Below, in pieces: positions 1-6,057 of a DNA stretch of 7,570 bases (the first letter of the stretch is position 1; every line of letters starts with the position of its first letter). A program made the position numbers and the translations under genes. The notes beneath the pieces were generated by a model that was not told the origin of the DNA, searched no databases, and saw only the letters and a list, made by a program, of their open reading frames with translations. This stretch comes from Fimbriimonadaceae bacterium (lineage in GTDB: Bacteria > Armatimonadota > Fimbriimonadia > Fimbriimonadales > Fimbriimonadaceae), in the NCBI GenBank assembly GCA_025451715.1, contig JANWJY010000160.1, positions 1 through 7,570 of the forward strand, given 5' to 3'.

Positions 1-1
1 C

Positions 2-100
2 GCCGAGGTCATCGCCATGATCGGGATCCAGGTCGAACCCCGCAACAATACGGGGGAGAGAACAAGAAAAACGTCGATAAAACGTACCCCCCTACTCTGA
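2..100 (+). CDS. Possible C-terminal end of a plus-strand protein, 5' truncated
   Basis: A reading frame open at the left window edge runs for 33 codons to a TGA at 98-100. It begins AEVIAMIGIQVEP and ends in a basic, polar tail (RTRKTSIKRTPLL). The hydrophobic stretch followed by a charged tail looks like a natural C-terminus, and the stop falls inside the left arm of a strong hairpin, as at the end of a gene. I do not recognise the family, and 33 codons is too short to exclude chance. Another frame is also open through this stretch to a TAA at 133-135. If the gene is real, it converges on the RNHCP gene. Confidence 0.3.
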   Translation, partial: AEVIAMIGIQVEPRNNTGERTRKTSIKRTPLL

Positions 101-128
101 GGGCGCCGATCTCTCGGCGCCCTCAGAG
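95..128. terminator. Perfect 15-bp stem hairpin, possible bidirectional terminator
   Basis: The arms at 95-109 (CTCTGAGGGCGCCGA) and 114-128 (TCGGCGCCCTCAGAG) are perfect reverse complements around a TCTC loop. The stem is very GC-rich. It sits three bases past the TAA of the RNHCP gene (132-134) and overlaps the stop of the possible plus-strand frame, a typical place for a shared terminator between converging genes. Neither side has a classic run of T: on the minus strand a G run comes first and T-rich sequence only about 12 bases later. Intrinsic termination is therefore likely but not certain. Confidence 0.5.
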
Positions 129-131
129 CAC

Positions 132-566
132 TTAACGCCACCGATCCAGTGGGAACGGCGGGCTCGCCAGCGGCTTCGCCGCGAGCGAGAGCAGCAGTGC
201 CGAGTTGTCGTCCGCCGCGATCCGGTTGGACGACAGCGCCCCGCACGAGCGGCACCGGTGGATCAGGGCCCACTCGCCGTTGCGCCGGACCCACACGGAG
301 ACGGGCTCCATCACCGCGCCGCAGTCCGCTTCGCGGTCGCCCGGTTCGTTGTCCAAATGAAGGCTGTACAGGCACCACGGACAGTGGTTCCTGTGCTCCG
401 TCCCAGCGCCATGGATTGCGACGGTCTCGCCGCAGTTGGCGCAGCAGAACGTGCCGCGCTGTTCGGCCCGAAAGCCGGTCTTCAGTCGATGTTTCTCTTT
501 CTTCAAGCATCCTCGTGTGCCCTGCGGGCACGGAGTCCAGGCGCGCAAGTGCGCGCGGATGGTCAT
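132..566 (-). CDS. RNHCP domain zinc-ribbon protein
   Basis: A 144-residue protein with the signature of the RNHCP family, small proteins of unknown function carrying zinc-ribbon-like cysteine pairs. Visible elements are C42-x2-C45-G, then the name-giving HRNHCPxC (R59 to C65), PGDR (75-78), DCG with C82, MEPV (86-89), a second cysteine pair C105-x2-C108 preceded by H103, NRIAADDN (114-121) and the terminal PPFPL. All expected landmarks are present and in order, so the gene looks intact. The cysteine pairs probably bind zinc, and a nucleic-acid or protein-binding role is only inference. The ATG at 566 lacks a clear Shine-Dalgarno sequence and adds about 38 residues before the first cysteine pair. 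A TTG at 506 behind AGGA would give a start closer to the domain. The 5' end contains a GCGCGC-AAGT-GCGCGC dyad (541-556). The gene lies 131 bp beyond the lon stop on the same strand. Confidence 0.85.
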   Translation of the reverse strand: MTIRAHLRAWTPCPQGTRGCLKKEKHRLKTGFRAEQRGTFCCANCGETVAIHGAGTEHRNHCPWCLYSLHLDNEPGDREADCGAVMEPVSVWVRRNGEWALIHRCRSCGALSSNRIAADDNSALLLSLAAKPLASPPFPLDRWR

Positions 567-607
567 AAAGGGTGACGGGCGTCCTTGAACTGCCCGCAGG
601 AGCCGTG

Positions 608-664
608 TTAGGCTTGAAGCGGGAGGCTCAGGACTGTCTGGACATCGACTGCTGACTTGTTCAT
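608..664 (-). CDS. Possible 18-residue small ORF between lon and the RNHCP gene
   Basis: An ATG at 664 opens the frame MNKSAVDVQTVLSLPLQA, ending at a TAA (608-610). GGAGG (672-676) lies seven bases upstream, a better ribosome-binding site than that of the RNHCP gene that follows. A TATAGT hexamer (684-689) lies just upstream of that. No homology is recognised. It could be a leader peptide, a small protein, or chance. Confidence 0.22.
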   Translation of the reverse strand: MNKSAVDVQTVLSLPLQA

Positions 665-683
665 CAAAACGCCTCCGGCGGAA

Positions 684-689
684 ACTATA
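684..689 (-). promoter_or_regulatory. Candidate -10 element (TATAGT) downstream of lon
   Basis: Read on the minus strand, TATAGT matches the sigma-70 -10 hexamer at five of six positions and follows TTGGG, a partial extended -10. No convincing -35 hexamer is seen 16-18 bases upstream. If used, transcription would start near 677 and serve the small ORF and the RNHCP gene. Sequence match only. Confidence 0.25.
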
Positions 690-697
690 CCCAAGCG

Positions 698-3121
698 CTA
701 CTCTTCCAGCGCATGCCTCAGGACCTGCATCGCGTTCTTCACGTAGTGGACCGTGAGCTTTTTGCGGATCTCGTCCGGCACGTCTTCCTCATAGTCCTTC
801 TTGTTCCCGTAGGGCAACAGCACGGTCTCGACTCCCGCCCGGTGCGCCGCGAGGACCTTCTCCTTGATCCCGCCGACGGGCAGCACGTCGCCGGTCAAAG
901 TGATCTCGCCAGTCATCGCGAGCCGCGGCTTCACATTCCGACCGGTGATGAGCGACACCAGAGCCGTCATCATCGTCACTCCTGCGCTCGGCCCGTCTTT
1001 CGGCACCGCGCCCGCAGGAAGGTGGACGTGGATGTCGTGCTCGTCGTAGAACGTCGGATCCACCTTGAGCTTCTTCGAGTTCGAGCGGATGTAGCTCAGT
1101 GCGGCCGTGACCGACTCTTTCATCACGTCGCCGAGCTGTCCCGTCAGCGTCAGCCCCTTCTTGCCGGACATCATCGTCGTCTCGACGAACAGCACGTCGC
1201 CTCCGACCGGCGTCCAGGCCAGCCCGATCGCCACGCCGGGCCGCCTCTCTCGCTCGTCCACCTCGTCGTGGGTGAAGCGAGGCGCACCAAGAACCTCTTC
1301 GACGAACTTCTTCGAGACGGTCAGCTTCCTCGTGCGGCCCTCCGCGAACATCAGGGTCGCGCGGCGCACGACGCTCCCGATTTCGCGGTTCACGTTGCGG
1401 ACGCCGGCCTCTCGCGTGTAGTGCTGGACCAAGTACACGAGCGCGTCGTCGTTGAACTCGATTTTGTCGCGCGTCAGCCCGTGGTCCTCGACCTGCTTCG
1501 GCACGAGGTGCCGCTTGGCGATCTCCAGCTTCTCGTGCTCCGTGTAGCCGCCGAGCTCGATGATCTCCATGCGGTCGCGCAGCGGCGGCGGAACCGTGTC
1601 CAGCCGGTTCGCCGTGGTGATGAAGAAGACGTTGGTCAGGTCGAACGGAGCGTCAACGTAGTGGTCGCGGAAAGCGTGGTTCTGCTCCGGGTCGAGCACT
1701 TCGAGCATCGCCGAGGCAGGATCGCCGCGGAAGTCGTTCCCGAGCTTGTCGATCTCGTCGAGCATGAACACCGGGTTGTTGGTCTCGACGCGGCGCAGGC
1801 TCTGTAGAACCTGCCCTGGCAGCGCGCCGATGTAAGTGCGCCTATGGCCACGGATCTCCGCCTCGTCGCGCATTCCGCCTAAGGACAGGCGCACAAACTT
1901 TCTCCCCATCGCCCGCGCGATCGAGCGTCCGAGCGACGTTTTCCCTACGCCGGGAGGGCCGTAGAAGCAGAGGATCGGCTGCCGCACGGGCCCATCGGTC
2001 TTCACCTTGCGCACTGCGAGAAACTCGATGATGCGCTGCTTGATCTTCTCGAGCCCATAATGGTCCTCGTCCAAGATCTTCCGCACGCGCTTGAGGTCCA
2101 ACTGGTCCTCGGTCGATTTGCTCCAGGGCAGCGAGGTGATCGTCTCCACGTAGGTCCGCGCGACGGAGTACTCCGGTGATCCAGGGTTGATCCGCTTCAG
2201 CCTCTCAAACTCGCGGGTGACTTCCTTCAGAGCCTCTTGCGGCAGAGCGGCCGCCTCGATCTTTATGCGGAGCTCCTCAAGGTCCTCGACGCCGCCATCG
2301 TCCTCGCCGAGCTCCTTCTGGATCGCCTTGACCTGCTCGCGCAGGTAGTAGTCGCGCTGCGTCTTGCTCAGCTCGGCACTCACCTCGCTCTGCACCTTGC
2401 TCGTCAGCTCCAGAACGCGGACCTCCTTGCCCAAAAGTTCGAGCAGCCGCTTCATGCGCGGTTTCAGCTCGACCATTTCGAGGAGCTTTTGTTTGTCTGC
2501 GACCGCCATCGGGACGTGCGCGGCAACGAGGTCCGACATCACGGACGGCTCCTGCACGGCCGTCGTCAACGACCGCAGCTCGTCGGGCATCGTCGGCGAA
2601 AGCCGCACGGCCTGGTCGAACAGCGCTGCGATCGAGCGCCGTAGGGCCTCGATCTCCTCCGCGGACGACTCCGGCACGGGCAAGTCCTCCAACTGCTGCA
2701 CCTTCGCGCGCAGGTACGGCCGCTCTTGCAGCCGCTCGAGGACCTTGAACCGCGCAATGCCCTGAACGATCAGCCGCACCTGGTCCGGCGTCTTCATCAG
2801 CGTGCGAATGATCACCGCGCAACCGACGTCGTAGATGTCGTCGAACCCCGGCTCGTCCGTCAGCGGGTCGCGCTGAACGCACACGCCAATGATCCGGTCC
2901 TGCCCCACGACGCTCTCGTCGATGAGCTGCACACCGGTCGCGCGTCCCACGTTCAACGGCGCGATCAACATCGGATAGATCACCGAGTCGCGCAGCGGGA
3001 GCACGTTCAGCTCGGTCGGGATGTCGATGTGCGCGTCCTCGTCCGGCCCGACCTCTAAGGTCGGCCCTGCAAAGTCCATCTCAAGGACGTCGTCGTCGAT
3101 CGGTAGTTCTAACTCGGACAT
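698..3121 (-). CDS. lon: ATP-dependent protease Lon (LonA type)
   Basis: Lon is a cytoplasmic, homo-oligomeric AAA+ serine protease that degrades misfolded and regulatory proteins. This copy has 807 residues, a usual length for LonA. An N-terminal substrate-binding domain covers about 36-240 (LPLRDSVIYP at 41-50), followed by a helical region with the conserved QRDYYLREQVKAI (255-267). The AAA+ module has Walker A GPPGVGKT (388-395), Walker B VFMLDEIDK with D455 and E456, and arginine residues in PLRDRMEII near 515-517. The proteolytic domain has PKDGPSAG with nucleophile S712 and the partner lysine K755 in GGIKEK, with the same 43-residue spacing as E. coli S679/K722. All catalytic residues are present. 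I chose the ATG at 3121 over the in-frame upstream ATG at 3181, because the latter lies inside the Hsp20 gene and adds 20 charged residues with no Lon character. The chosen ATG shares one base with the Hsp20 stop (TGATG) and has AAAGG upstream. The acidic first 35 residues before the domain are unusual but not alarming. Confidence 0.97.
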   Translation of the reverse strand: MSELELPIDDDVLEMDFAGPTLEVGPDEDAHIDIPTELNVLPLRDSVIYPMLIAPLNVGRATGVQLIDESVVGQDRIIGVCVQRDPLTDEPGFDDIYDVGCAVIIRTLMKTPDQVRLIVQGIARFKVLERLQERPYLRAKVQQLEDLPVPESSAEEIEALRRSIAALFDQAVRLSPTMPDELRSLTTAVQEPSVMSDLVAAHVPMAVADKQKLLEMVELKPRMKRLLELLGKEVRVLELTSKVQSEVSAELSKTQRDYYLREQVKAIQKELGEDDGGVEDLEELRIKIEAAALPQEALKEVTREFERLKRINPGSPEYSVARTYVETITSLPWSKSTEDQLDLKRVRKILDEDHYGLEKIKQRIIEFLAVRKVKTDGPVRQPILCFYGPPGVGKTSLGRSIARAMGRKFVRLSLGGMRDEAEIRGHRRTYIGALPGQVLQSLRRVETNNPVFMLDEIDKLGNDFRGDPASAMLEVLDPEQNHAFRDHYVDAPFDLTNVFFITTANRLDTVPPPLRDRMEIIELGGYTEHEKLEIAKRHLVPKQVEDHGLTRDKIEFNDDALVYLVQHYTREAGVRNVNREIGSVVRRATLMFAEGRTRKLTVSKKFVEEVLGAPRFTHDEVDERERRPGVAIGLAWTPVGGDVLFVETTMMSGKKGLTLTGQLGDVMKESVTAALSYIRSNSKKLKVDPTFYDEHDIHVHLPAGAVPKDGPSAGVTMMTALVSLITGRNVKPRLAMTGEITLTGDVLPVGGIKEKVLAAHRAGVETVLLPYGNKKDYEEDVPDEIRKKLTVHYVKNAMQVLRHALEE

Positions 3122-3585
3122 CACAGCCTTTGTATCGAGATGACCTTCCTCACGGTCACCGTCTTTCGCTGCTCTTCGCACTTGGGAATCGCGAGCAGCA
3201 GCATCCCCGCCCTAAAGCTCGCCTTGACCGCCTCTACGTTCACAGGCACGTCGGGCAGCGCGACCTCGCGCCAAAACTCTCCGTAGTCGATCTCGAGCTG
3301 TTGCGCGACCTGCCGCTCGTTGGGGAACACGTTGTCGTCGTATCGGATGCCCTTGATCGTCAGCGTGTGTTTTGGCGCGCTGTAGTGCAGCGAGACCTTC
3401 TCTGCGTGGACCCCTGCGAGCTCGACCTTGATCACGATGTAGCCTTCGGTCTCAAGCAGGTCGACGCGCGGGCTCCAACCTTTGCTTCGGGCAGGCTTTA
3501 GCCCGGCGCCGGTCATCTCGCCCGCCAGCCGCCGCATCTCCTTGCTGATCTGGTCCAGCCACTCGTCTTCGTCGCGATGGCCCAC
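3121..3585 (-). CDS. Small heat-shock protein, Hsp20/alpha-crystallin family
   Basis: A 154-residue small heat-shock protein, an ATP-independent holdase that keeps unfolding proteins soluble in the cytoplasm. The alpha-crystallin domain runs from about residue 38 (SPRVDLLETEGYIVIKVELAGV) to about 136 and ends in the family's GxLxxxIPK signature, here GMLLLAIPK. Beta-strand alternation is clear through TLTIKGIRY and FWREVALPD. The short N-terminal arm (DEDEWLDQISKEMRRLAGEM) is amphipathic and charged. The C-terminal tail ends VRKVISIQRL; an I-x-I motif (ISI) of the type that helps oligomer assembly can be seen. The start is a GTG at 3585 with no good Shine-Dalgarno sequence. The next in-frame ATG (3534) has AAGGAG directly against it, too close to be ideal, and would remove 17 residues. 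The stop overlaps the lon start by one base, so chaperone and protease are probably translationally coupled. Confidence 0.92.
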   Translation of the reverse strand: MGHRDEDEWLDQISKEMRRLAGEMTGAGLKPARSKGWSPRVDLLETEGYIVIKVELAGVHAEKVSLHYSAPKHTLTIKGIRYDDNVFPNERQVAQQLEIDYGEFWREVALPDVPVNVEAVKASFRAGMLLLAIPKCEEQRKTVTVRKVISIQRL

Positions 3586-3591
3586 GGGGCT

Positions 3592-3597
3592 ATTCTA
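3592..3597 (-). promoter_or_regulatory. Candidate -10 element (TAGAAT) before hsp20
   Basis: TAGAAT on the minus strand lies in the 38-bp gap between the feoB membrane gene and hsp20. A start about seven bases downstream would fall on the GTG of hsp20 and give a leaderless message. No clear -35 element (TTGACA-like) is seen at 16-18 bp. An 8-base direct repeat CCCACGGG (3581-3588 and 3603-3610) flanks it. I see no CIRCE-type heat-shock operator. Confidence 0.22.
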
Positions 3598-3623
3598 CTG
3601 GACCCACGGGCATCGTTACGGGC

Positions 3624-5030
3624 CTAGGAAACCAGCCGCCAGACGACTGCAACAAGGCCACACACGGCGAACCCGATCCCGATCGGCATCAACGCGGACC
3701 AGAGCGTCCACTTCCAGCTTTTGGTCTCCTTGTAGATCGTCATCAAGGTCGTACTACACGGGTTGTGCAAAAGGCTGAAGAGCATCAGGTTCACCCCGGT
3801 AAGAAGGGTCCATCCGCCCTGCCCGACCAGCACGTCGCGGGTCGTCGCCTCGTCCAGTTCGATCATCACACCGCTCTGGGCAAGCCCCGACTTCGCGAGG
3901 TTGAGGGTCAGCATCAATATCGTCGGGATGATGATCTCGTTCGCGGGGATCGCGAACACGTACGCCGCGAGGATCACGCCGTTCAGACCGATGGCCATCC
4001 CGAACGGATTGAGCCAGCCTACAAAGTGGCCAGCCAAGGAATCGCCGCCCACGAAGATGTTGCTCGTGATCCAGATCGCCGCACCCGCCGGAGCGGCCAT
4101 CACCAGCGCGCGCCACAGCACGATCAGCGTACGATCGAAGATCGACCGCACAAGAACACGCCCGATCTGCGGCGGACGGTAAGGCGGAAGCTCGAGGCTG
4201 AAGTGCGAAGGCTCGCCCTTAAGGATCGTGCGGCTCAGCACGCGCGAGACAAGCAGCGTCATCAGGACCCCGAGCACGGCGATCACCAGCACGCTTCCGG
4301 CGGCGACGAGCCCCGAGACCGCCGGGGGAGCGGACGCGGCAACAAAGATCGTCCCGATCAGGATCAGCGTGGGCCACCGCCCGTTGCAGATCGAGAAATT
4401 GTTCGTCAAGATCGCGATCAGGCGCGCGCGCGGACTTGAGATGATGCGCGTCGAGACGATCCCCGCCGCGTTGCATCCGAAGCCCATCATCATCGTGAGC
4501 GACTGCTTGCCTTCCGCGCCCGCCCACCGGAACGCTCGGTCGAGGTTGAACGACACGCGCGGCAGATACCCATAGTCCTCGAGAAGAGTGAACAGTGGGA
4601 AGAAGATTGCCATCGGCGGGAGCATCACGCTGAGGACCCACGCGGTCGCCAGGTACACACCGTCGACCAACAGCCCTGTGAGCCACGAAGGAGAGCCCAC
4701 GGAATTGAAGATGGAGAGCAGCCAGGGGTGCCCCTTGCCGATCAGCAGGTCGTTCAGCATCGACGACGGCACGTTCGCGCCCGTCACCGTGATCCACAGC
4801 ACGGCGGCGAGCATCATTCCCATCACAGGAAGGCCCCAGACGCGGCTCGTCAGGACCCGGTCGAGCGCGAGGTCGAAAGCGAACTTACGCGACTCGCCCT
4901 CCCTAATGACCGCACGTCCCGCGATCCGTTCGGCCTCTTTGAAGAGGCTCTCAGCGACGACCTCGTGCAGCCTGCCCCCGATTTGCTGTCGCGCGCTTGC
5001 TGCGTTCGATAGGATCTGCTCGGCGGCCAT
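3624..5030 (-). CDS. feoB: FeoB membrane domain as a separate protein (split FeoB, permease part)
   Basis: A 468-residue integral membrane protein matching the C-terminal part of FeoB, the divalent-metal transporter of the inner membrane. After about 50 soluble residues that resemble the helical linker behind the GTPase domain, SRKFAFDLALDRVLTSRVWGLPVM (48-70) matches the usual lead into the first membrane helix. Many hydrophobic segments follow, roughly at 65-85, 120-150, 220-265, 300-325, 350-378, 402-422 and 444-465. The first gate repeat is GFGCNAAGI (183-191) with TNNFSICNGRWP (209-220), and the second holds NPCSTTL (423-429). The motif around C215 is NGRWP rather than the ARLPVY of E. 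coli-type FeoB, which matches a subfamily I associate with Clostridia. The frame is open further upstream (ATG at 5141), but that stretch is Arg/Gly-rich and overlaps the GTPase gene. The ATG at 5030 has GGGAGG six bases upstream, so I take it as the start. Together the two parts make 737 residues, a normal FeoB length. Confidence 0.93.
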   Translation of the reverse strand: MAAEQILSNAASARQQIGGRLHEVVAESLFKEAERIAGRAVIREGESRKFAFDLALDRVLTSRVWGLPVMGMMLAAVLWITVTGANVPSSMLNDLLIGKGHPWLLSIFNSVGSPSWLTGLLVDGVYLATAWVLSVMLPPMAIFFPLFTLLEDYGYLPRVSFNLDRAFRWAGAEGKQSLTMMMGFGCNAAGIVSTRIISSPRARLIAILTNNFSICNGRWPTLILIGTIFVAASAPPAVSGLVAAGSVLVIAVLGVLMTLLVSRVLSRTILKGEPSHFSLELPPYRPPQIGRVLVRSIFDRTLIVLWRALVMAAPAGAAIWITSNIFVGGDSLAGHFVGWLNPFGMAIGLNGVILAAYVFAIPANEIIIPTILMLTLNLAKSGLAQSGVMIELDEATTRDVLVGQGGWTLLTGVNLMLFSLLHNPCSTTLMTIYKETKSWKWTLWSALMPIGIGFAVCGLVAVVWRLVS

Positions 5031-5839
5031 CACTGTCCTCCCGCGAGCGAAAGCCCGCCGTGTACGGCCTTGCCCAGGGTGCCGCTCCTGATCTCGGCCT
5101 CGACCCCTGGGTCGCCCTCCAGGAGCCTCAGCGCGATCCACCGCGCGTTGTCGACGCCCGGGTACTCCTTTTCGATCTCCTTGACCAACGAACGCACGAC
5201 CTGGTCGATGGAGGGGTCGATGCTCTCGATCCTACGCGGCTTGAGCGCCACCAGACCGTGCACGACGTCGTCCACGGTCGCGGCAAGCTCTGTCAGCCCC
5301 TTCTTGTTCCGCGCAGACATCGCCACGACCGGGACACCGAGGTCACGTGCGAGCGCGCGGTCGTCGATCCGGATCCCCCGCCGCTCGACCTCGTCCATCA
5401 AGTTCAGCGCGATGACCACGTTCTCAGTGATCTCGAGGATCTGCAACACCAAAGCGAGGTTGCGCTCCAGCGCGGTCGCGTCCACGACCACGACGGTGCA
5501 GTCTGGCCTGCCGAAGAGCACAAAGTCGCGCGCGACCTCCTCGTCCATGCTGTTCGAGAGCAGCGAGTAAGTGCCCGGAAGGTCGACGAGCCGGAAGACC
5601 TTCTCTCTGAAACGGAAAGCGCCCTCCTCGCGGACGACGGTCTTCCCCGGCCAGTTGCCCACGTGCTGGCGCATGCCGGTCAGCGCGTTGAACACCGTGC
5701 TCTTGCCCGTGTTCGGGTTGCCTGCAAGCGCGATCACGTAGTCGGCTTTGTCCGCTCGCCGCAGCGGAGCGATCTTGTCGCCCTTTTGGCACGACCCGCA
5801 CGCGTCGCACGCCTTCGATGCCTGCTTCAGTTCTTGCAC
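5030..5839 (-). CDS. feoB: FeoB GTPase domain as a separate protein (split FeoB, soluble part)
   Basis: A 269-residue cytoplasmic protein matching the N-terminal G domain and helical (GDI) domain of FeoB. G1 is GNPNTGKST (41-48, after G40), G2 lies in NWPGKTV with T67, G3 is DLPGT (86-90), G4 is NLMDE (146-150) and G5 is SAR (175-177). The helical part follows to about 250, with the conserved ARWIALRLLEGDPGVE (232-247). A short N-terminal extension carries three cysteines in C11-x2-C14-x2-C17, a possible metal site or docking site. The GTPase would gate or drive the membrane partner encoded next. The start is GTG at 5839, supported by GAGGTG (5845-5850) five bases upstream, and it overlaps feoA by 13 bp. 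The stop shares one base with the next ATG (TGATG). There are no membrane helices, so it must bind the permease in trans. Confidence 0.94.
   Translation of the reverse strand: MQELKQASKACDACGSCQKGDKIAPLRRADKADYVIALAGNPNTGKSTVFNALTGMRQHVGNWPGKTVVREEGAFRFREKVFRLVDLPGTYSLLSNSMDEEVARDFVLFGRPDCTVVVVDATALERNLALVLQILEITENVVIALNLMDEVERRGIRIDDRALARDLGVPVVAMSARNKKGLTELAATVDDVVHGLVALKPRRIESIDPSIDQVVRSLVKEIEKEYPGVDNARWIALRLLEGDPGVEAEIRSGTLGKAVHGGLSLAGGQ
5037..5042 (-). promoter_or_regulatory. Strong Shine-Dalgarno sequence inside the end of the feoB GTPase gene
   Basis: GGGAGG on the minus strand lies within the last codons of the GTPase gene, six bases before the ATG at 5030 of the membrane part. It is among the best ribosome-binding sites in the window. 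It decides the start of the permease gene and argues that the split is a real gene boundary rather than a sequencing frameshift. Confidence 0.75.
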
Positions 5840-6057
5840 GGTGTCACCTCGATCTTGTCCGTCTGCTCGTCGCGCAGCGCGATCACTGTGCCGCGGATGC
5901 GGAACGCGATCGTCCCGCCAAGCGGCGCATCGAGCACGCGCTGGATCTCAGCTCCGGGACAGAAGCCCATGTCCATCAGCCTGCGCTTCTCCGGTGCTTC
6001 CATGTTCAGAGCCGCGATGCACGCCGTCTCGCCGATCGGGATGTCTGTCGCGCTCAT
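5827..6057 (-). CDS. feoA: FeoA, SH3-like cytoplasmic partner of FeoB
   Basis: A 76-residue protein of normal FeoA length. It shows the family pattern: RRLMDMGFCPGAEI (25-38), then APLGGTIAFRIRGTVIALR (44-62), and a final strand KIEVTP. FeoA folds as a small beta-barrel like the C-terminal SH3 domain of DtxR and is thought to modulate FeoB in the cytoplasm. The ATG at 6057 overlaps the mntR stop as ATGA, with GAGGGGG (6063-6069) five bases upstream, so translation is probably coupled to mntR. Its 3' end overlaps the feoB GTPase gene by 13 bp. An alternative or additional role is as a free-standing partner of the regulator, because related DtxR-type regulators carry such a domain fused. Confidence 0.93.
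   Translation of the reverse strand: MSATDIPIGETACIAALNMEAPEKRRLMDMGFCPGAEIQRVLDAPLGGTIAFRIRGTVIALRDEQTDKIEVTPCKN

Noticed and set aside
666..681. CGCC-TCC-GGCG followed by T's on the minus strand as a lon terminator
   Set aside because: The stem is only 4 bp with a 3-base loop, and the same bases form a good Shine-Dalgarno site for the small ORF. Too weak to call a terminator.
713..1807. Long plus-strand open frames opposite lon (for example 364 codons)
   Set aside because: They are mirror frames of a GC-rich coding gene, rich in Arg, His, Val and Asp, with no recognisable motif. Lon on the minus strand is complete and certain.
3121..3181. Upstream in-frame ATG at 3181 as the lon start
   Set aside because: It would embed 60 bases of lon in hsp20 and add a charged, non-Lon segment. 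The TGATG junction at 3121 is the better start.
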